A DNA stretch of 64,000 nucleotides, from positions 39,981,106-40,045,105 of the forward strand of contig CM055097.1 of NCBI GenBank assembly GCA_029204225.1. Direction: 5' to 3'. The notes beneath the pieces were generated by a model. It was not told the DNA's origin, did no database searches, and worked only from the letters and a program-made list of their open reading frames with translations. Made by a program: the position numbers and the translations under genes. Origin of the DNA: Diphasiastrum complanatum. Taxonomy: Eukaryota; Streptophyta; Lycopodiopsida; Lycopodiales; Lycopodiaceae. Shown here one piece after another: positions 54,901-63,320 of the stretch (positions are counted from its first letter, which is position 1; the number at the start of each line of letters is the position of its first letter).

Positions 54901-57900
54901 CAGCAACACCTCTCTATATCGATAAGCATACTCTTGAAGTGACCCGTTGCTTGAGGCTTGTCCACTATTGCATGGCTTGATTCTTCTCATAAAGAGGCAC
55001 CCAATTCTGTACAAACATCTGGCGAAATGCCTCCCGAGAATCCGGTACAAGGCCATTCTTTTCAACTTTCCTCCACCATTGTTGTGTTGATTCCTAGAAT
55101 CGATAAGTAGCTTCAGCAATCATCTCCGAATCATCGGCAACACCACACATTCCAAAGGCGTTTTCCCATTTCTGCAACCCTTTGTCCACCACATTCGTGG
55201 TTCTTACAACTATTGCACCTGTAAGCTTTGGAGGTTTCAAGTCCTTGATGGATGGCAACTTGCACTTCTTGCCAAAATCAACATCTCTTTCACTTGAACC
55301 AGGCTCACCACCCAAATTCCTTGTGCCACTGACCCTTTTAGGTACATGGTTAGGTTTCAATTGCTCTAAAATCTGCTTTAACATCAGCTCCATGCCATCA
55401 ACCTTGGCAGAAAATGCATCAATCCTCTGGGAACCATGAATAGTATCACTTCCAAAAAAAGTGATACAAAGCCCTTGAAACAAAGCACAAAAAAGCTTTT
55501 TTCACCCCAAACAAACCAACTCTTTTCCTTCAAAAATCAACAAACAAGGGTTTGAATCTGACAATCAACAAAAGTAAGGGAAAATCGTTGAATAGGAAAG
55601 CCAAAGGCTCTACCCCACCAGTGACCTACCGCAAGACACCTATTACAATCTTCGAATCCAAAAAATACTGAGAAATAAAAAAGCTACAAACACTTTTGCA
55701 AATCCAAAGAAGGCTAATTTTTTACAAAAGCAAAGAGAAAAGGCAAGCAGACGCTCAAAGGCTGCTCAAAGATCAACAATCCACCATAGGGTTCCAATCT
55801 GTAAGCTTATGGGTTGTCAAAACACTCCGAAATTCTCCAATAGTAGGGCACTAGCTCACCAAGCCCACATCAAACCCTAGCTCAAGGTAAAAGTCATGCC
55901 AAACCCCACACAATCCTAGAAAGGAACTGAGCTTACCAAATCTCACAAAGCTATCTCAACAAAATCCTATCACACCAAAGTAGCCACCAAATATCCACTT
56001 TATTGATTTCTCATGAAATTACACATAAAGATCCTACCATAAAGACATCAGAACAGTGCTGCTCAGTCTCCTCCTAGCCACCTACTACATAGTAGAAAGA
56101 TGAGGCATACTCAAGAGGCACCCCCTCTTAACCTCCCACGCCCTCCTACCTCAAAGCACCCACTTGAACCTGACTTGTCCTATCATCGACACATGGCACT
56201 CCATGCACATCCGACACTCGCACGTGTCCTGTTGACCGATGATCGATCAACTCTCCTACTTTTTAGGAGGTCAATCTAGTAGCCTCTAAATTAAGACCCA
56301 GTACCCCATACCAAATACAAGCAGGTCAACGAGATAACCAGAACCTGCTATTTACATTTTCTTACAAAACATCACAAGCCAATGTCAGCCATTTCAATAT
56401 TTACAAACTACAATTTACAAACATGTTCACACTAAGGATACATGACAAATGAAGTAGCTACCTGTTGCACTCCAATCTCCAGGACCCAGTGTGTAGAATC
56501 ATTCACCCAATCGTAGGTGCCTCCTCTTGAGTTTATCTGATAACTATTATGGGCCTAGGACACATGACTGTCATGCAACGATGATCAGTCCACATGGTTC
56601 CATGAAATCCACTACCCACAATCAGTGCGATACAACTCCTGCTCATGTGTGGGATATTTTTGTTCCGTTGGCATCAATTTCTTACTTTCAAAGGCTGCCG
56701 TTCTACCTTCCTGGCTCATTACTACACCCATGGCAATGCCACTAGCATCCGTCTCTAGGTCGAAAGGTTTCTGGGTATCAACAATCTTGAGTATTGGAGC
56801 TTTGGCAACATCCTCCTTCAAGTTGTCAAAACTATGCTGAGCTTCAGCATCTTAGCAAACCACAGTGTCTACCCTGGAATAGTTTCTATCGAACCGTCGG
56901 TAGAACTTGCAAAAGCCTAGGAGAGACTGTTACTGACGAATATCAGCCGGTTTTGGCCACTTCTTGACCATAGCCACCTTGGCGATGTCAACTGAAATAC
57001 CCTCTGCCGTCACATGTGACCCAAATACTATACACATGTCTTACACAACCCGGTCTTCTGAGCATTGCCATACAAGACCGTTTCTTGTGGCTTGTCAAAT
57101 TAGGTCCGGAGATGACCTTCATGCTCCACCATCGTCTTACTATAGACTAGTATGTCGTCAATAAAATTGACAACAAACTTGCCCATATAGTCACGCAAGA
57201 CATCGTTCATAGGCATCATGAACGTGGCACGTGCATTTATTAACCTGTCAGAATTTGTGATACAAATTGAAAAAACAGCCAAAAACAACTTCAACCAAAA
57301 TGATGACAAGCTCAAACATCCTCGGTTGTTTGGCAACTAAACAAGATTTGATCACTCGATCTTATTGAACACGTTCAAAGCTAGAATTTGTGATTTCTAG
57401 CCAACAAGTAGGTTCACAACAATATTAAATGTGCATCATTAAAGATTAAATCTGTTTCTTGTAGACCGTGTGTTGATTGAGCAAACTTCAATCACTTGCT
57501 AATAGAATGTTATGCACAAATACCTTTTGATAACTATTCCTTTGTTCCTTGTAAAGAATGAATACAAGTCATAAGAGAAACATTGATGTTGTATTATATT
57601 CTTGAAGATTTCAATTCACAGCATTAGAGCTTTTTCAAAGCTGCTTTAAAGAAGGCAAGAATAAACTTTCATCAGCTCATCATAATATATTCAGAGAAAG
57701 CTTTCCATCCAACTCATTCATCCAATAGTTTACCTTATATTTCTATTGGTAATGCTGTCAATAACTCTCCTTGCACTAAAATTTAAATAAAAAAAGTCAA
57801 CTATGATCAAGATATGTTCGAATGAGCAAAGAAGCTTATAGATGAAACCATCTTCGTTAAGATATTAACACAATCATGATAAACCAGGGTGACTAGCAGA

Positions 57901-60451
57901 TAAGTGAGCACTATTGAGCATTACAATATTTCTAAAATGCATTCCAAGTATCTCTGCTTCTACATACCAAGCTTTTGAGCATCCCCAAACCACTTGCTCA
58001 TAAGAGTCGCGACCCGAACGTTAATGAAAACAGCTTGAGACTCCTTAGCAATGGCCTTAGCAAGTAATGTCTTGCCTGTTCCTGGAGGTCCATATAACAA
58101 TACTCCCTTCTGAGGGGCCAAAAGTTTCCCATGTGCAAAAAGTTCTGGGCGCCGCAACGGTAGAATAACTAGCTCATGTAGAGACTGCTTCACTTTCTCC
58201 AAGCCTCCAATCGAGTCAAAGGTCACATCAATATCCTCTGGATTAATAACATCACAAGCTATAATGTCCTGCACCACCAATTCAGAAATATTGGCTTCAT
58301 CAAAATCTTGAGTATCACATGAAGAGAACCTCAAAGACAATAGAACAATACCAAAGTAAAGTAAACAAGAATTCAAATATTTTGGCAAAACTCCACTACT
58401 TACATTGGGCACGGGACATGATATTTGATTTCTAACGTATTCAAACTCTCAAAGGCTGAATGTTACTTGTAGCATATAACCTTGACGATATGGTCAGTTG
58501 TTGCTGTTTATTGGTTAAAATTGGACGCATTAAATGCCATAATCTGCCTTACTATTTTTAGTAAGACAGCTTTGAAGGGTGCAGGCGTTTCTACCTTTCA
58601 AAAGTGAAAGGTGCAGGCGTTTCGCGAGAGAGAGAGAGGCTTCAGCGGACAGCGCCATCGCTCCTCTCAGCCAAAGAGTGGGAGCTTGGAAATTGCAGGC
58701 TATTCTTGTTACCAATCTTCCTGCAGCATTTGCAGCGATGGTTAAGGAGCAGAATTGACTCGCTCTTCTGCACGTCTTCCTCATCCGCCTCTTCCTGGAT
58801 TGTGCAGTTGTCTATTGTAGTTTCTGCGCTCTTTTTGTATTTGAGTACATTAAGTACTGGATGGATGCCTTAGCTGATAAAGAAAGCAGCAAGTGGATTT
58901 GCAGTCTGAGAGATCGTGGTGTGAAGAATGATACCTTTTGAGTGGTGTTTCATTCTTCGTTGTATCATTTGGTTTGATTTTCAGTGATCTTGTTTCCGTT
59001 TGGCTTGATTTTCATATATATTGTAATAATTTGGCAGAAATTGTGTTTTCATTTGGCCTGATTTTCATTAATAATGTAATCGCTTGGTTTGATTCCATTC
59101 GTAATGTTTGGAAGAAGTCTGTGCTTCTTGGTATCTGCAACGACGCCACGCTTCACAAATTTCTGAATCATTCTGGAAGCGAACAGTGGATCAATTTCAG
59201 TAGTGAGGCTTCAAATGAGAATGTCTTCTCAATAAGCGAGGCAAAAACGGTGCTGACTCTGCTGCTTTGTCTCCCCGAGAGAAAGTGCAACCTAGGATAC
59301 AAACTGTTTACTCTTTGTGACTTACGTCCTCTGTGACAGTCCTAAACCTTGCATATCACAGTTATCGCATTCCCAGTACAATGCTACAATGCTTCAGTCT
59401 AGACAACATTTGAGAGCTCTGAGTGAGTTTTCAGCAAATTTTTTCTTCAGATGGACAATATATGGCCATTTCTCGGTTGACCAACCTTCTAAAAATCTTG
59501 TACGCCTCTTCTCAGTCAATCTCCAGAATGCTCTCTCTCTATCTCTCGCTCTCCCTCTCTCTATCTCTCGCTCTCTCTGTCCGCCCCCTCTCAATTTATC
59601 TCTCTCTCTCTCTTGAATGGCACCATCTGACCATAACGTCAAATAACGGGCCCTCCCGTTATCTAATACATAAGCAACGCACACATTTTCTTTAATCAAA
59701 CTTATATAATAACTAATGCACCATAGGGCCTAAAACCTTTCAATAAATTGGAAGCACATGTCCATAAAAAAGATAGCAAAACAAGACCGATAAAATAGAA
59801 TCCGTCATATGACACTTAGGGCCATAGTAGCTCATGCACACTTCATAAGAGGGAGAGACATGAACAAGGCTACAGAATGTTGGCAACATTGTAAGACTAC
59901 CTCATACAAGCAGTAAATTGATCACTTGAAGGTGCTTCTTATAAGTGCTCTAGCGGAACAAGAAGTCGGAAGTCTGAATAAGCATTGCTGGAAAACAGTT
60001 TGTTCTCATGATTTGATAACCTGCTAGTTGATTGAAAAATAAAAGAATCTCTGTAGAGGGCTTGAGAAACGGATCGGACTATTAACTCAAACCGACCAGC
60101 CATGCTATTGGACACAAAAAGCTATAGAATCATGAGGATCCAATAATGTATCCGTATTCAACCAGTGCTAACAAGCCTCCTAGATTCAATCCAATCTACA
60201 TCCAACAATGTCTGCGAAGCAGTAACCTAATTCTGAAAGCTTTCATGAGTGCACACCTCATAAATATTCGTCTGCGCAACGGAGCGGCCCAAGCGTTTGG
60301 CAATCTCCTTCTTTCGCTCCGCTGCTTTCTTGGCTTGCGCCCGATTGGGATCGAGATGCCTGAGGCCCACAAACAGAACCAGGCAGCTCAGAGCGGCACT
60401 GACTGCATAAAGAAAGAGCTCCTGCCCTATCGAGGCTGCTCTACTCCCCAT
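37016..60451 (-). CDS. MSP1: MSP1/ATAD1-type AAA ATPase of the outer mitochondrial membrane, five exons
   Basis: This family of membrane-anchored AAA ATPases pulls mislocalised tail-anchored proteins out of the mitochondrial outer membrane. Minus-strand exons are 60257-60451, 57968-58268, 38831-38989, 37534-37835 and 37016-37231. They total 1,173 bases and join in frame to 390 residues, close to the family's usual length. Exon 1 gives an N-terminal membrane helix (about residues 12-31) and a basic linker. Exon 2 carries the Walker A motif GPPGTGKT at 125-132. Exon 3 carries Walker B (IIFIDE, acidic pair at 184-185). Exon 4 carries sensor 1 (N230 in TNRP) and the arginine fingers at 241-242. 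Exon 5 is the C-terminal helical region. All introns are GT-AG. Intron 2 is 18,978 bases and full of retrotransposons; intron 1 is 1,988 bases. No coding lesion was seen. The start was chosen at 60451 because the family conserves the sequence immediately after it. Confidence 0.95.
37534..37835 (-). CDS. MSP1: MSP1/ATAD1 exon 4: sensor 1 and arginine fingers
   Basis: 302 bases, resuming in the split glutamine codon after TCTGCAG and ending in phase 0 at GTTTGG. It encodes [19 protein letters not shown], the two adjacent arginines that act in trans on the neighbouring subunit, and the lid segment [20 protein letters not shown]. Confidence 0.95.
38831..38989 (-). CDS. MSP1: MSP1/ATAD1 exon 3: Walker B
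   Basis: 159 bases, entering with two bases that complete a valine codon and leaving with one base of a glutamine codon. It encodes [20 protein letters not shown] and [12 protein letters not shown], both hallmarks of MSP1-type ATPases. The acceptor is TTTGCAG and the donor GTAAGC. Confidence 0.95.
38990..41264. other. Unassigned left part of MSP1 intron 2
   Basis: Contains only short frames. Ends at the TTTAC target site of the outer copia element. (The shorter intron between exons 3 and 4 holds a GA tract at about 38125-38151.). Confidence 0.4.
41270..41426 (+). repeat. 5' LTR of the outer copia element, first part
   Basis: Starts TGTTGGAATGTAAATGG and aligns with the start of the LTR at 50205, with few substitutions. 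Broken off at GGGTC by the nested element. Confidence 0.93.
41874..42407 (-). pseudogene. Integrase-RNase H fusion frame created by internal deletion
   Basis: A 177-codon open frame. It opens with SDLCGPM and [22 protein letters not shown] from the integrase core. It then passes without a stop into [23 protein letters not shown] and [15 protein letters not shown], the RNase H C-terminal half. Everything between in a normal element is absent. It reads as one open frame but lacks complete catalytic domains. Confidence 0.9.
42656..43989 (-). pseudogene. Gag-protease region of the nested copia element
   Basis: Begins near 43930 with MAKESEG and continues [18 protein letters not shown], then, after a frame change near 43640, the gag domain ([19 protein letters not shown]). 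A zinc knuckle follows, [14 protein letters not shown] (CX2CX4HX4C) near 43195-43240. The protease motif [11 protein letters not shown] sits near 42985. The catalytic aspartate (normally DSGAT) reads glycine. GAG-pre-integrase sequence follows to about 42656. Confidence 0.9.
45041..45329 (+). repeat. 5' LTR of the outer copia element, second part
   Basis: Resumes with the duplicated GGGTC and then matches 50360-50721 (TCTGGAGGTACCTTATTC, the GTTGGATAGTCAAT repeats, GGCTTCTAT...CCTACA). It is shorter than the 3' LTR because it lacks two internal stretches. It ends directly at a primer-binding site. Confidence 0.92.
45330..45544 (+). mobile_element. TRIM B: internal region and 3' LTR, 5' LTR missing, fused to the outer copia LTR
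   Basis: The outer copia LTR ends at 45329 and is followed at once by the primer-binding site TGGTATCGTAGCC. Next come about 60 bases of interior, a polypurine stretch (TTGAGGGGGAG, to 45402) and an apparent LTR, 45403-45544 (TGTTAAAAAGTG...CTTTTCA, 142 bases). Copia gag sequence (NYSL, a stop, then YMIKNLL) starts on the very next base. The interior resembles TRIM A (GCCATGGTT, then G-rich, then CTTGAGGGGG). The copia leader and the first part of gag are absent. The 5' LTR of the TRIM is also missing, consistent with recombination between two primer-binding sites. Confidence 0.75.
45456..45527 (+). tRNA. tRNA-like sequence inside the TRIM B LTR (probably a polymerase III promoter, not a working tRNA)
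   Basis: 72 bases with a D arm (GCTC/GAGC), an anticodon stem CCCC/GGGG, loop CTGGAAT (GGA in the anticodon position with U33), and a T arm with TTCAATC. The A box is TAGCTCAGTGG and the B box GGTTCAATCC. The acceptor stem pairs at only four of seven positions, so a charged tRNA is unlikely. A TTTT terminator lies 12 bases downstream at 45539-45542. Confidence 0.6.
45545..46625 (+). pseudogene. Gag-protease region of the outer copia element
   Basis: Fragments in several frames: [51 protein letters not shown], the gag core with [18 protein letters not shown], a zinc knuckle [14 protein letters not shown] near 46150-46190, and [11 protein letters not shown] near 46428 (protease, with the serine of DSGA changed to arginine). 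It is closely related to gag of the nested element, so both belong to one lineage. Confidence 0.9.
46735..47709. mobile_element. Solo LTR, 975 bp, inside the outer copia element
   Basis: Interrupts the host frame between SLMIIV and GTLRGGLFL and is flanked by ATCAT on both sides (46730-46734 and 47710-47714). It begins TGTTAAGAATTT and ends TACGTGACA, fitting TG...CA. No coding sequence or second LTR lies within it, and it matches nothing else in the window. A TATA-like CTATTTAAA is near 47472. Confidence 0.85.
47715..48975 (+). pseudogene. Integrase region of the outer copia element
   Basis: GAG-pre-integrase ([28 protein letters not shown]), then integrase core segments [10 protein letters not shown] and FVTFIDD. 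After a frame change come [10 protein letters not shown] and [15 protein letters not shown] (catalytic D and E regions), [31 protein letters not shown] and [18 protein letters not shown]. Frame breaks near 48115 and 48205 disable it. Confidence 0.92.
48976..50200 (+). pseudogene. Truncated and rearranged pol C-terminus of the outer copia element
   Basis: Begins [12 protein letters not shown] and [17 protein letters not shown] (start of reverse transcriptase), then jumps directly to [20 protein letters not shown] from the far side of the domain, so the catalytic palm is deleted. From about 49,540 a second, diverged copy of the linker follows ([14 protein letters not shown], then [10 protein letters not shown]). 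No RNase H is recognised before the polypurine tract. Confidence 0.8.
50205..50721 (+). repeat. 3' LTR of the outer copia element
   Basis: TGTTGGAATG...AACCTACA, 517 bases. Contains three or four near-repeats of GTTGGATAGTCAATGGTCAT near 50458-50520. Followed by the target-site duplication TTTAC. Confidence 0.93.
50727..51345. other. No recognised gene
   Basis: Short frames only, between the outer copia element and copia fragments. Confidence 0.4.
51350..51598 (+). pseudogene. Ty1/copia reverse transcriptase fragment
   Basis: Reads [30 protein letters not shown] and IRTVYALI, the first third of the copia reverse transcriptase, followed by stops. Confidence 0.88.
51600..51890 (-). pseudogene. 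Ty1/copia RNase H C-terminus
   Basis: On the minus strand: [14 protein letters not shown], then [19 protein letters not shown] and [14 protein letters not shown], the end of copia pol. It abuts the plus-strand fragment at 51350-51598 tail to tail. Confidence 0.85.
51904..51962. repeat. (TC)n microsatellite
   Basis: About 29 TC units. Confidence 0.95.
52075..52810 (-). repeat. Gypsy LTR region, 3' side of copy B, with an internal duplication
   Basis: 52081-52300 aligns with 55945-56200 (ATCCACTTTATTGATTTCT, AGCCACCTACTAC, TAGTAGAAAGATGAG, CCCCCTCTTAACCTCCCAC). Within it, 52277-52441 recurs in diverged form at 52645-52798 (CACATAGGTAA, TGTGTCACTCAT, GACCAAGTGTC, GAGCATATGAC). Confidence 0.75.
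52811..53345 (-). pseudogene. Ty3/gypsy reverse transcriptase, first half (copy B)
   Basis: [56 protein letters not shown], then [19 protein letters not shown] and [11 protein letters not shown]. It stops before the catalytic YVDD, where LTR-like sequence begins, so the rest of pol is deleted. Confidence 0.92.
53555..53830 (-). pseudogene. Ty3/gypsy protease region (copy B)
   Basis: On the minus strand: [12 protein letters not shown], where the aspartate begins the aspartic-protease active site, then [14 protein letters not shown] and [10 protein letters not shown], the conserved end of the domain. Separated from gag by the inserted TRIM. Confidence 0.75.
54017..54089 (+). tRNA. tRNA-like sequence in the left LTR of TRIM A
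   Basis: 73 bases that can be drawn as a tRNA: acceptor GGGCGGA with TCTATCC (one mismatch, two G-U), D arm GCTC/GAGC, anticodon stem with one mismatch, and a T arm CTGGG/CCTAG around TTCGAAT. The A box is TAGCTCAGTGG and the B box GGTTCGAATCC, a perfect match to the consensus. Position 33 is C rather than U, so translation use is doubtful; a promoter role is more likely. Confidence 0.6.
54277..54349 (+). tRNA. tRNA-like sequence in the right LTR of TRIM A
   Basis: Differs from the left copy at a few bases. Here all seven acceptor positions pair (GGGCGGA with TCTGTCC, two as G-U). The loop reads TCCGGTA, which would place CGG as the anticodon. The A and B boxes are the same as in the left copy. 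No TTTT terminator follows within the LTR. Confidence 0.6.
54560..55483 (-). pseudogene. Ty3/gypsy gag (copy B)
   Basis: Minus-strand frames give a coiled segment ([20 protein letters not shown]), then [18 protein letters not shown], and [24 protein letters not shown]. The gag core follows with [27 protein letters not shown], as in retrotransposon gag proteins. Frame breaks lie near 55100 and 54860. Confidence 0.75.
55484..55940 (-). other. Gypsy leader region
   Basis: Between the gag frame and LTR-like sequence. No clear primer-binding site was found. Confidence 0.4.
55941..56500 (-). repeat. Gypsy LTR between copies A and B
   Basis: Aligns with the LTR-like sequence at 52081-52300. It lies 5' of the gag of copy B and 3' of the RNase H of copy A, so it could be a shared LTR. 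Confidence 0.65.
56600..57240 (-). pseudogene. Ty3/gypsy reverse transcriptase second half and RNase H (copy A)
   Basis: Reads [41 protein letters not shown] (catalytic DD), then [55 protein letters not shown] (RNase H) and YPTHEQELY. Homology starts abruptly at about 57236. Integrase is absent. Confidence 0.92.
57337..57967. other. Right end of MSP1 intron 2, nothing recognised
   Basis: AT-rich, ending at the exon 2 donor. Confidence 0.45.
57968..58268 (-). CDS. MSP1: MSP1/ATAD1 exon 2: Walker A
   Basis: One hundred codons plus one base, entering after the acceptor TGGTGCAG and leaving at GTATGT. It contains the family signature ACDVINP, the N-domain SIGGLE, Walker A GPPGTGKT, and the pore-loop region [12 protein letters not shown]. 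It is separated from exon 3 by the 19 kb retrotransposon-filled intron. Confidence 0.95.
58269..60256 (-). other. Intron 1 of MSP1
   Basis: GTGTGC donor and TGGTGCAG acceptor. Contains a TC-rich stretch near 59525-59615 and short frames that I take to be chance. Confidence 0.85.
60257..60451 (-). CDS. MSP1: MSP1/ATAD1 exon 1: membrane anchor
   Basis: Sixty-five codons ending in phase 0 at a GTGTGC donor. The hydrophobic run [19 protein letters not shown] is the single transmembrane helix. It is followed by HLDPNR and a lysine/arginine-rich linker typical of plant members. An in-frame ATG lies 31 codons further upstream, but the extra residues do not resemble the family, so the inner ATG is preferred. 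Confidence 0.93.
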
Positions 60452-60710
60452 ATCCGGAGAGGTAGGGGAGCGCATGTAATGCGCGCGGCTCACAAACTCA
60501 CAGGCGCAGTAGCGGTGAGACACAAGAAGAAGCCGGGGAGGCATCCGCCATCGCTAATCCAATCTAGCTTTGGTCGCAGGCAGAAGAGAAGAGAGAAAGA
60601 AAAGGAAGGAAGAAGAAGCAATAAAGAGAAAGAAGAAAGCTACGGAATGATATATTGCTTCTCGCCATCGATGAGCTACGGATATGTCATCCAACGGCGC
60701 AAAATGCAAG

Positions 60711-60722
60711 AATATTTATATT
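60711..60722 (-). promoter_or_regulatory. Possible TATA box upstream of the MSP1 gene
   Basis: The minus strand carries TATAAATA about 260 bases upstream of the chosen ATG. The intervening leader is rich in CT on the minus strand (GA on the plus strand), as many plant 5' UTRs are. Position alone does not prove it is the core promoter. Confidence 0.3.
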
Positions 60723-60779
60723 GTTTGTCAGAAAAATTACAATGCCATAGGAACCACTTTGAGTCCCTAGATACATGAT

Positions 60780-62370
60780 AAGGACATAATTTTTTATAGG
60801 TTTTGGGTATTTGTGAGTGGAACTTTTTTTATGGGCATCTTCCTTTTTCTTGATTACAGATGTTGTATATGTATTTTGTTTGCCCAATGTAAAAAAAGTA
60901 ATCCCTGTATATGATCCATGTGTTAAAGGAAAACATCATAAGCTTTAGTCACAACACATGTGGGCATTTTGCCATGCACACAACACAAGGTCGTTGGCAC
61001 ACCTGTCGCCCTTTGCATTGGCAATCGCGTAGCTATGGTAGTGAATACTAACATGTGACACATGTCGACCAATTTTTTTACAATAAAACCATTTGCATGC
61101 TAGAAGGTGTCATCAATAAATAAATTTTGGATTGTGTGGCTCTGCACATGTGGCATAGCCTCATGTGGCACATTTTCCAGGGTTGAGCATTTTAACATTT
61201 TTGTCACACATGACTATGCCAAACAAGTTTTTGAAATGTTGCCATGATGGAAAATCCCAAAACACAAATTTTGTAATTGGCAAAATATTTAGGGCATGGC
61301 AGTGCCATGCAAAACAAGAGTTCCCAAAAAAATTCACGAAGATGAAATGTGATATCCCGTTCTCTATTTTTCATTGAGAGAGAGAGAGAGAGAGAGAGAG
61401 CATAATTATTTAGATTTAGTGCACTGTTGGATAAATGTTGTTATTAGAATGGTTCTTTGGATTTTATCGAATGGATTGTAAAGAATAGATGGATGAATGT
61501 TTAATGGAAGTATTAAATGGATGGGAAGTTGAATTGATAGTTTGATGGTGGATTGATAGATGGGCAAAAGAAGAAGAGAAGAGGTTTAAAGCAAAAAGTG
61601 TATTTATGTACATGAACTATTTGGTTTAAACATGAATTGATTCATAAATCTACTACATTGTATGCTAAACTTTGTTCAAAAAATAGTTATGGGACTGGAT
61701 TTAGGTTAGAAAGTTATAAAGAGTAGATAGATACATGGATTTTTAGCATAAACGGATAGATAGGTTGATTGTTTAGTATTTTTTTTCAATTGACGATTGA
61801 AAACACGGGAGGGACCCTAAGCAAAGAAATTTGAAAGATGTATGTGACAATAAGATTTGTTATTATTTTCTTGGATTTAATTGTATAGTTTGTGCTTTAT
61901 CAAAAATAATAATAAACATTATGACAATGTAGTTGTAAAAAGTAATAAGCATTTCAATGATATAAAATTGAGATAATTTTATGCAATAGGAAAAAAAAAT
62001 TGCTTTCTATATAGATACAAAAGGTTACATGAGTGTTTTTTATAAGCGGTTTGAAACAAATTTTACATTTTGGATGCATCTTGGCTATATCATGTAATCG
62101 AAGGAGTACCATGTTTTTATTCTCATTTGTTATTGAATGCCACTCACCTTGGGGGCTTTTTTCCTCCGTCAGTTTCTCATTCTCTCTATTTGTCTTTGCA
62201 AGACACTAAAGTGAAAGAAGTAGTACAATATTGTTTAGAATTGACCACCTCTCCTCTGTGGAGAGTTGTTACGTTCAAGTTAGCAACTAGCATATGTACA
62301 AAAAAAAAGCCCTTACATAATTATACATTGAAAAACAATTAAATTGAATCCATACAATATTCTCTTGTTT
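60780..62370. other. Intergenic, nothing recognised
   Basis: Upstream of MSP1. A short GA tract is at about 61375-61400. Around 61440-61760 the words GGATGGAT and GATAGATGG recur loosely. Confidence 0.4.
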
Positions 62371-62501
62371 GGTTCATCACCCCCATGTGTGGTGGTAGAG
62401 GGTTCATCACCAATGTGTGGTGGTAGAGGGTTCTCGATGTGTGATTGATCACCCAAGTTCAAACGTCAGCCACACATAGTCAGTGTCCAAGAAAAAAAAA
62501 A
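62371..62501 (+). mobile_element. Possible tRNA-derived SINE
   Basis: GTGTGGTGGTAGAGGGTTC (A-box-like) occurs twice, at about 62386 and 62415. The second copy is followed about 27 bases later by AAGTTCAAACGTC (B-box-like) and, after CAGCCACACA, by a run of ten A (62492-62501). No target-site duplication was found and the B box is imperfect. Confidence 0.35.
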
Positions 62502-62609
62502 TCAAAAGGTCCACCTTAATTATATTCTAAGGTAGACCTTGTGCTAAAGTTTAATGGTTTTGTCTACTAAAGACATAACTCTTTTTTTTCTCTCTCAAAA
62601 AGCTGGCCA

Positions 62610-63320
62610 TAGATCAATAATTTTATACAAATACAAATTGAAACCATAAAAAATTACTTAAAGGCGGATAAGTTTATCAGCCTCTTTAAAAAGAAGTAGG
62701 GGGGAATAAAAAAATCACCTTTCTCAAATTCCCTACTATTTCTATCAAGCCAAATGTTCCAAAGGGAAATAACTCTAAGACAATGCCAAAAGGAGTTACA
62801 TTAGCATCTTCAAACAAAATATCGTTCAGTCAGTATAATTGAATCTCCTGAATCTGACATGAAAATGCACAATGACAAGATCAGCAACTGATTTCCAAAG
62901 TGGAGCATAGCAATGGAAGAATAAGTGTGGCGATTTTATGGGTACGACGGAATCTAGCCTTCAACAAATGGGGAGGATCAGCAAGGTTCCACTATTGGAA
63001 ATGGTAAAAAGATACACACGACCTCCGATGATAGAAGAGTGAAAAGTGAGTTTTCAATCTCTAGGGATAAGGGTAAGCAAACCACCACAAGTGTCGTCCG
63101 CTGGAGTACAAGAGTAGTTAAAGTTTTGGGCAAAAGACTTACTAAGCATTTCCAAGAGGAAACCACTCAGCTTAGTTTCTTGCAGGCAAATCACAAGGTT
63201 GGAATGGCAGAGAGAAGAGATACAATGTAGGAGAAGAGAATGACGGATAGGAGAATTATGACATCTAACATTCCAGGTAATAACGTTCATGATGATTAAA
63301 ATTAGAATAAACAAGAAAAG
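62610..63320 (-). pseudogene. Decayed LINE: endonuclease N-terminus joined to the C-terminal end
   Basis: On the minus strand, NVITWNVRCHNSPIRHSLL and NLVICLQETKLS (63054-63290) are the first two motifs of the LINE apurinic-type endonuclease. Soon after GGLLTLIPRD and GGRVYLF the reading changes to HLFFHCYAPLW and FWHCLRVISLWNIWLDRN, which resembles the end of plant LINE ORF2 (zinc-binding region). The middle of the endonuclease and the whole reverse transcriptase are missing. Confidence 0.7.

Larger units (their letters stand above)
38990..57967 (-). other. Intron 2 of MSP1, 19 kb, filled with nested retrotransposons
   Basis: The donor at the end of exon 2 and the acceptor before exon 3 are intact, so the host gene is predicted to splice across everything between them. 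Contents from high to low coordinate: unidentified sequence, gypsy remnants with an inserted TRIM, opposed copia fragments, a three-level copia nest, and about 2.3 kb of unassigned sequence (38,990-41,264). Confidence 0.9.

Noticed and set aside
58938-59336. 132-codon plus-strand frame in MSP1 intron 1
   Set aside because: No domain, and it lies antisense within a well-defined intron; probably chance.
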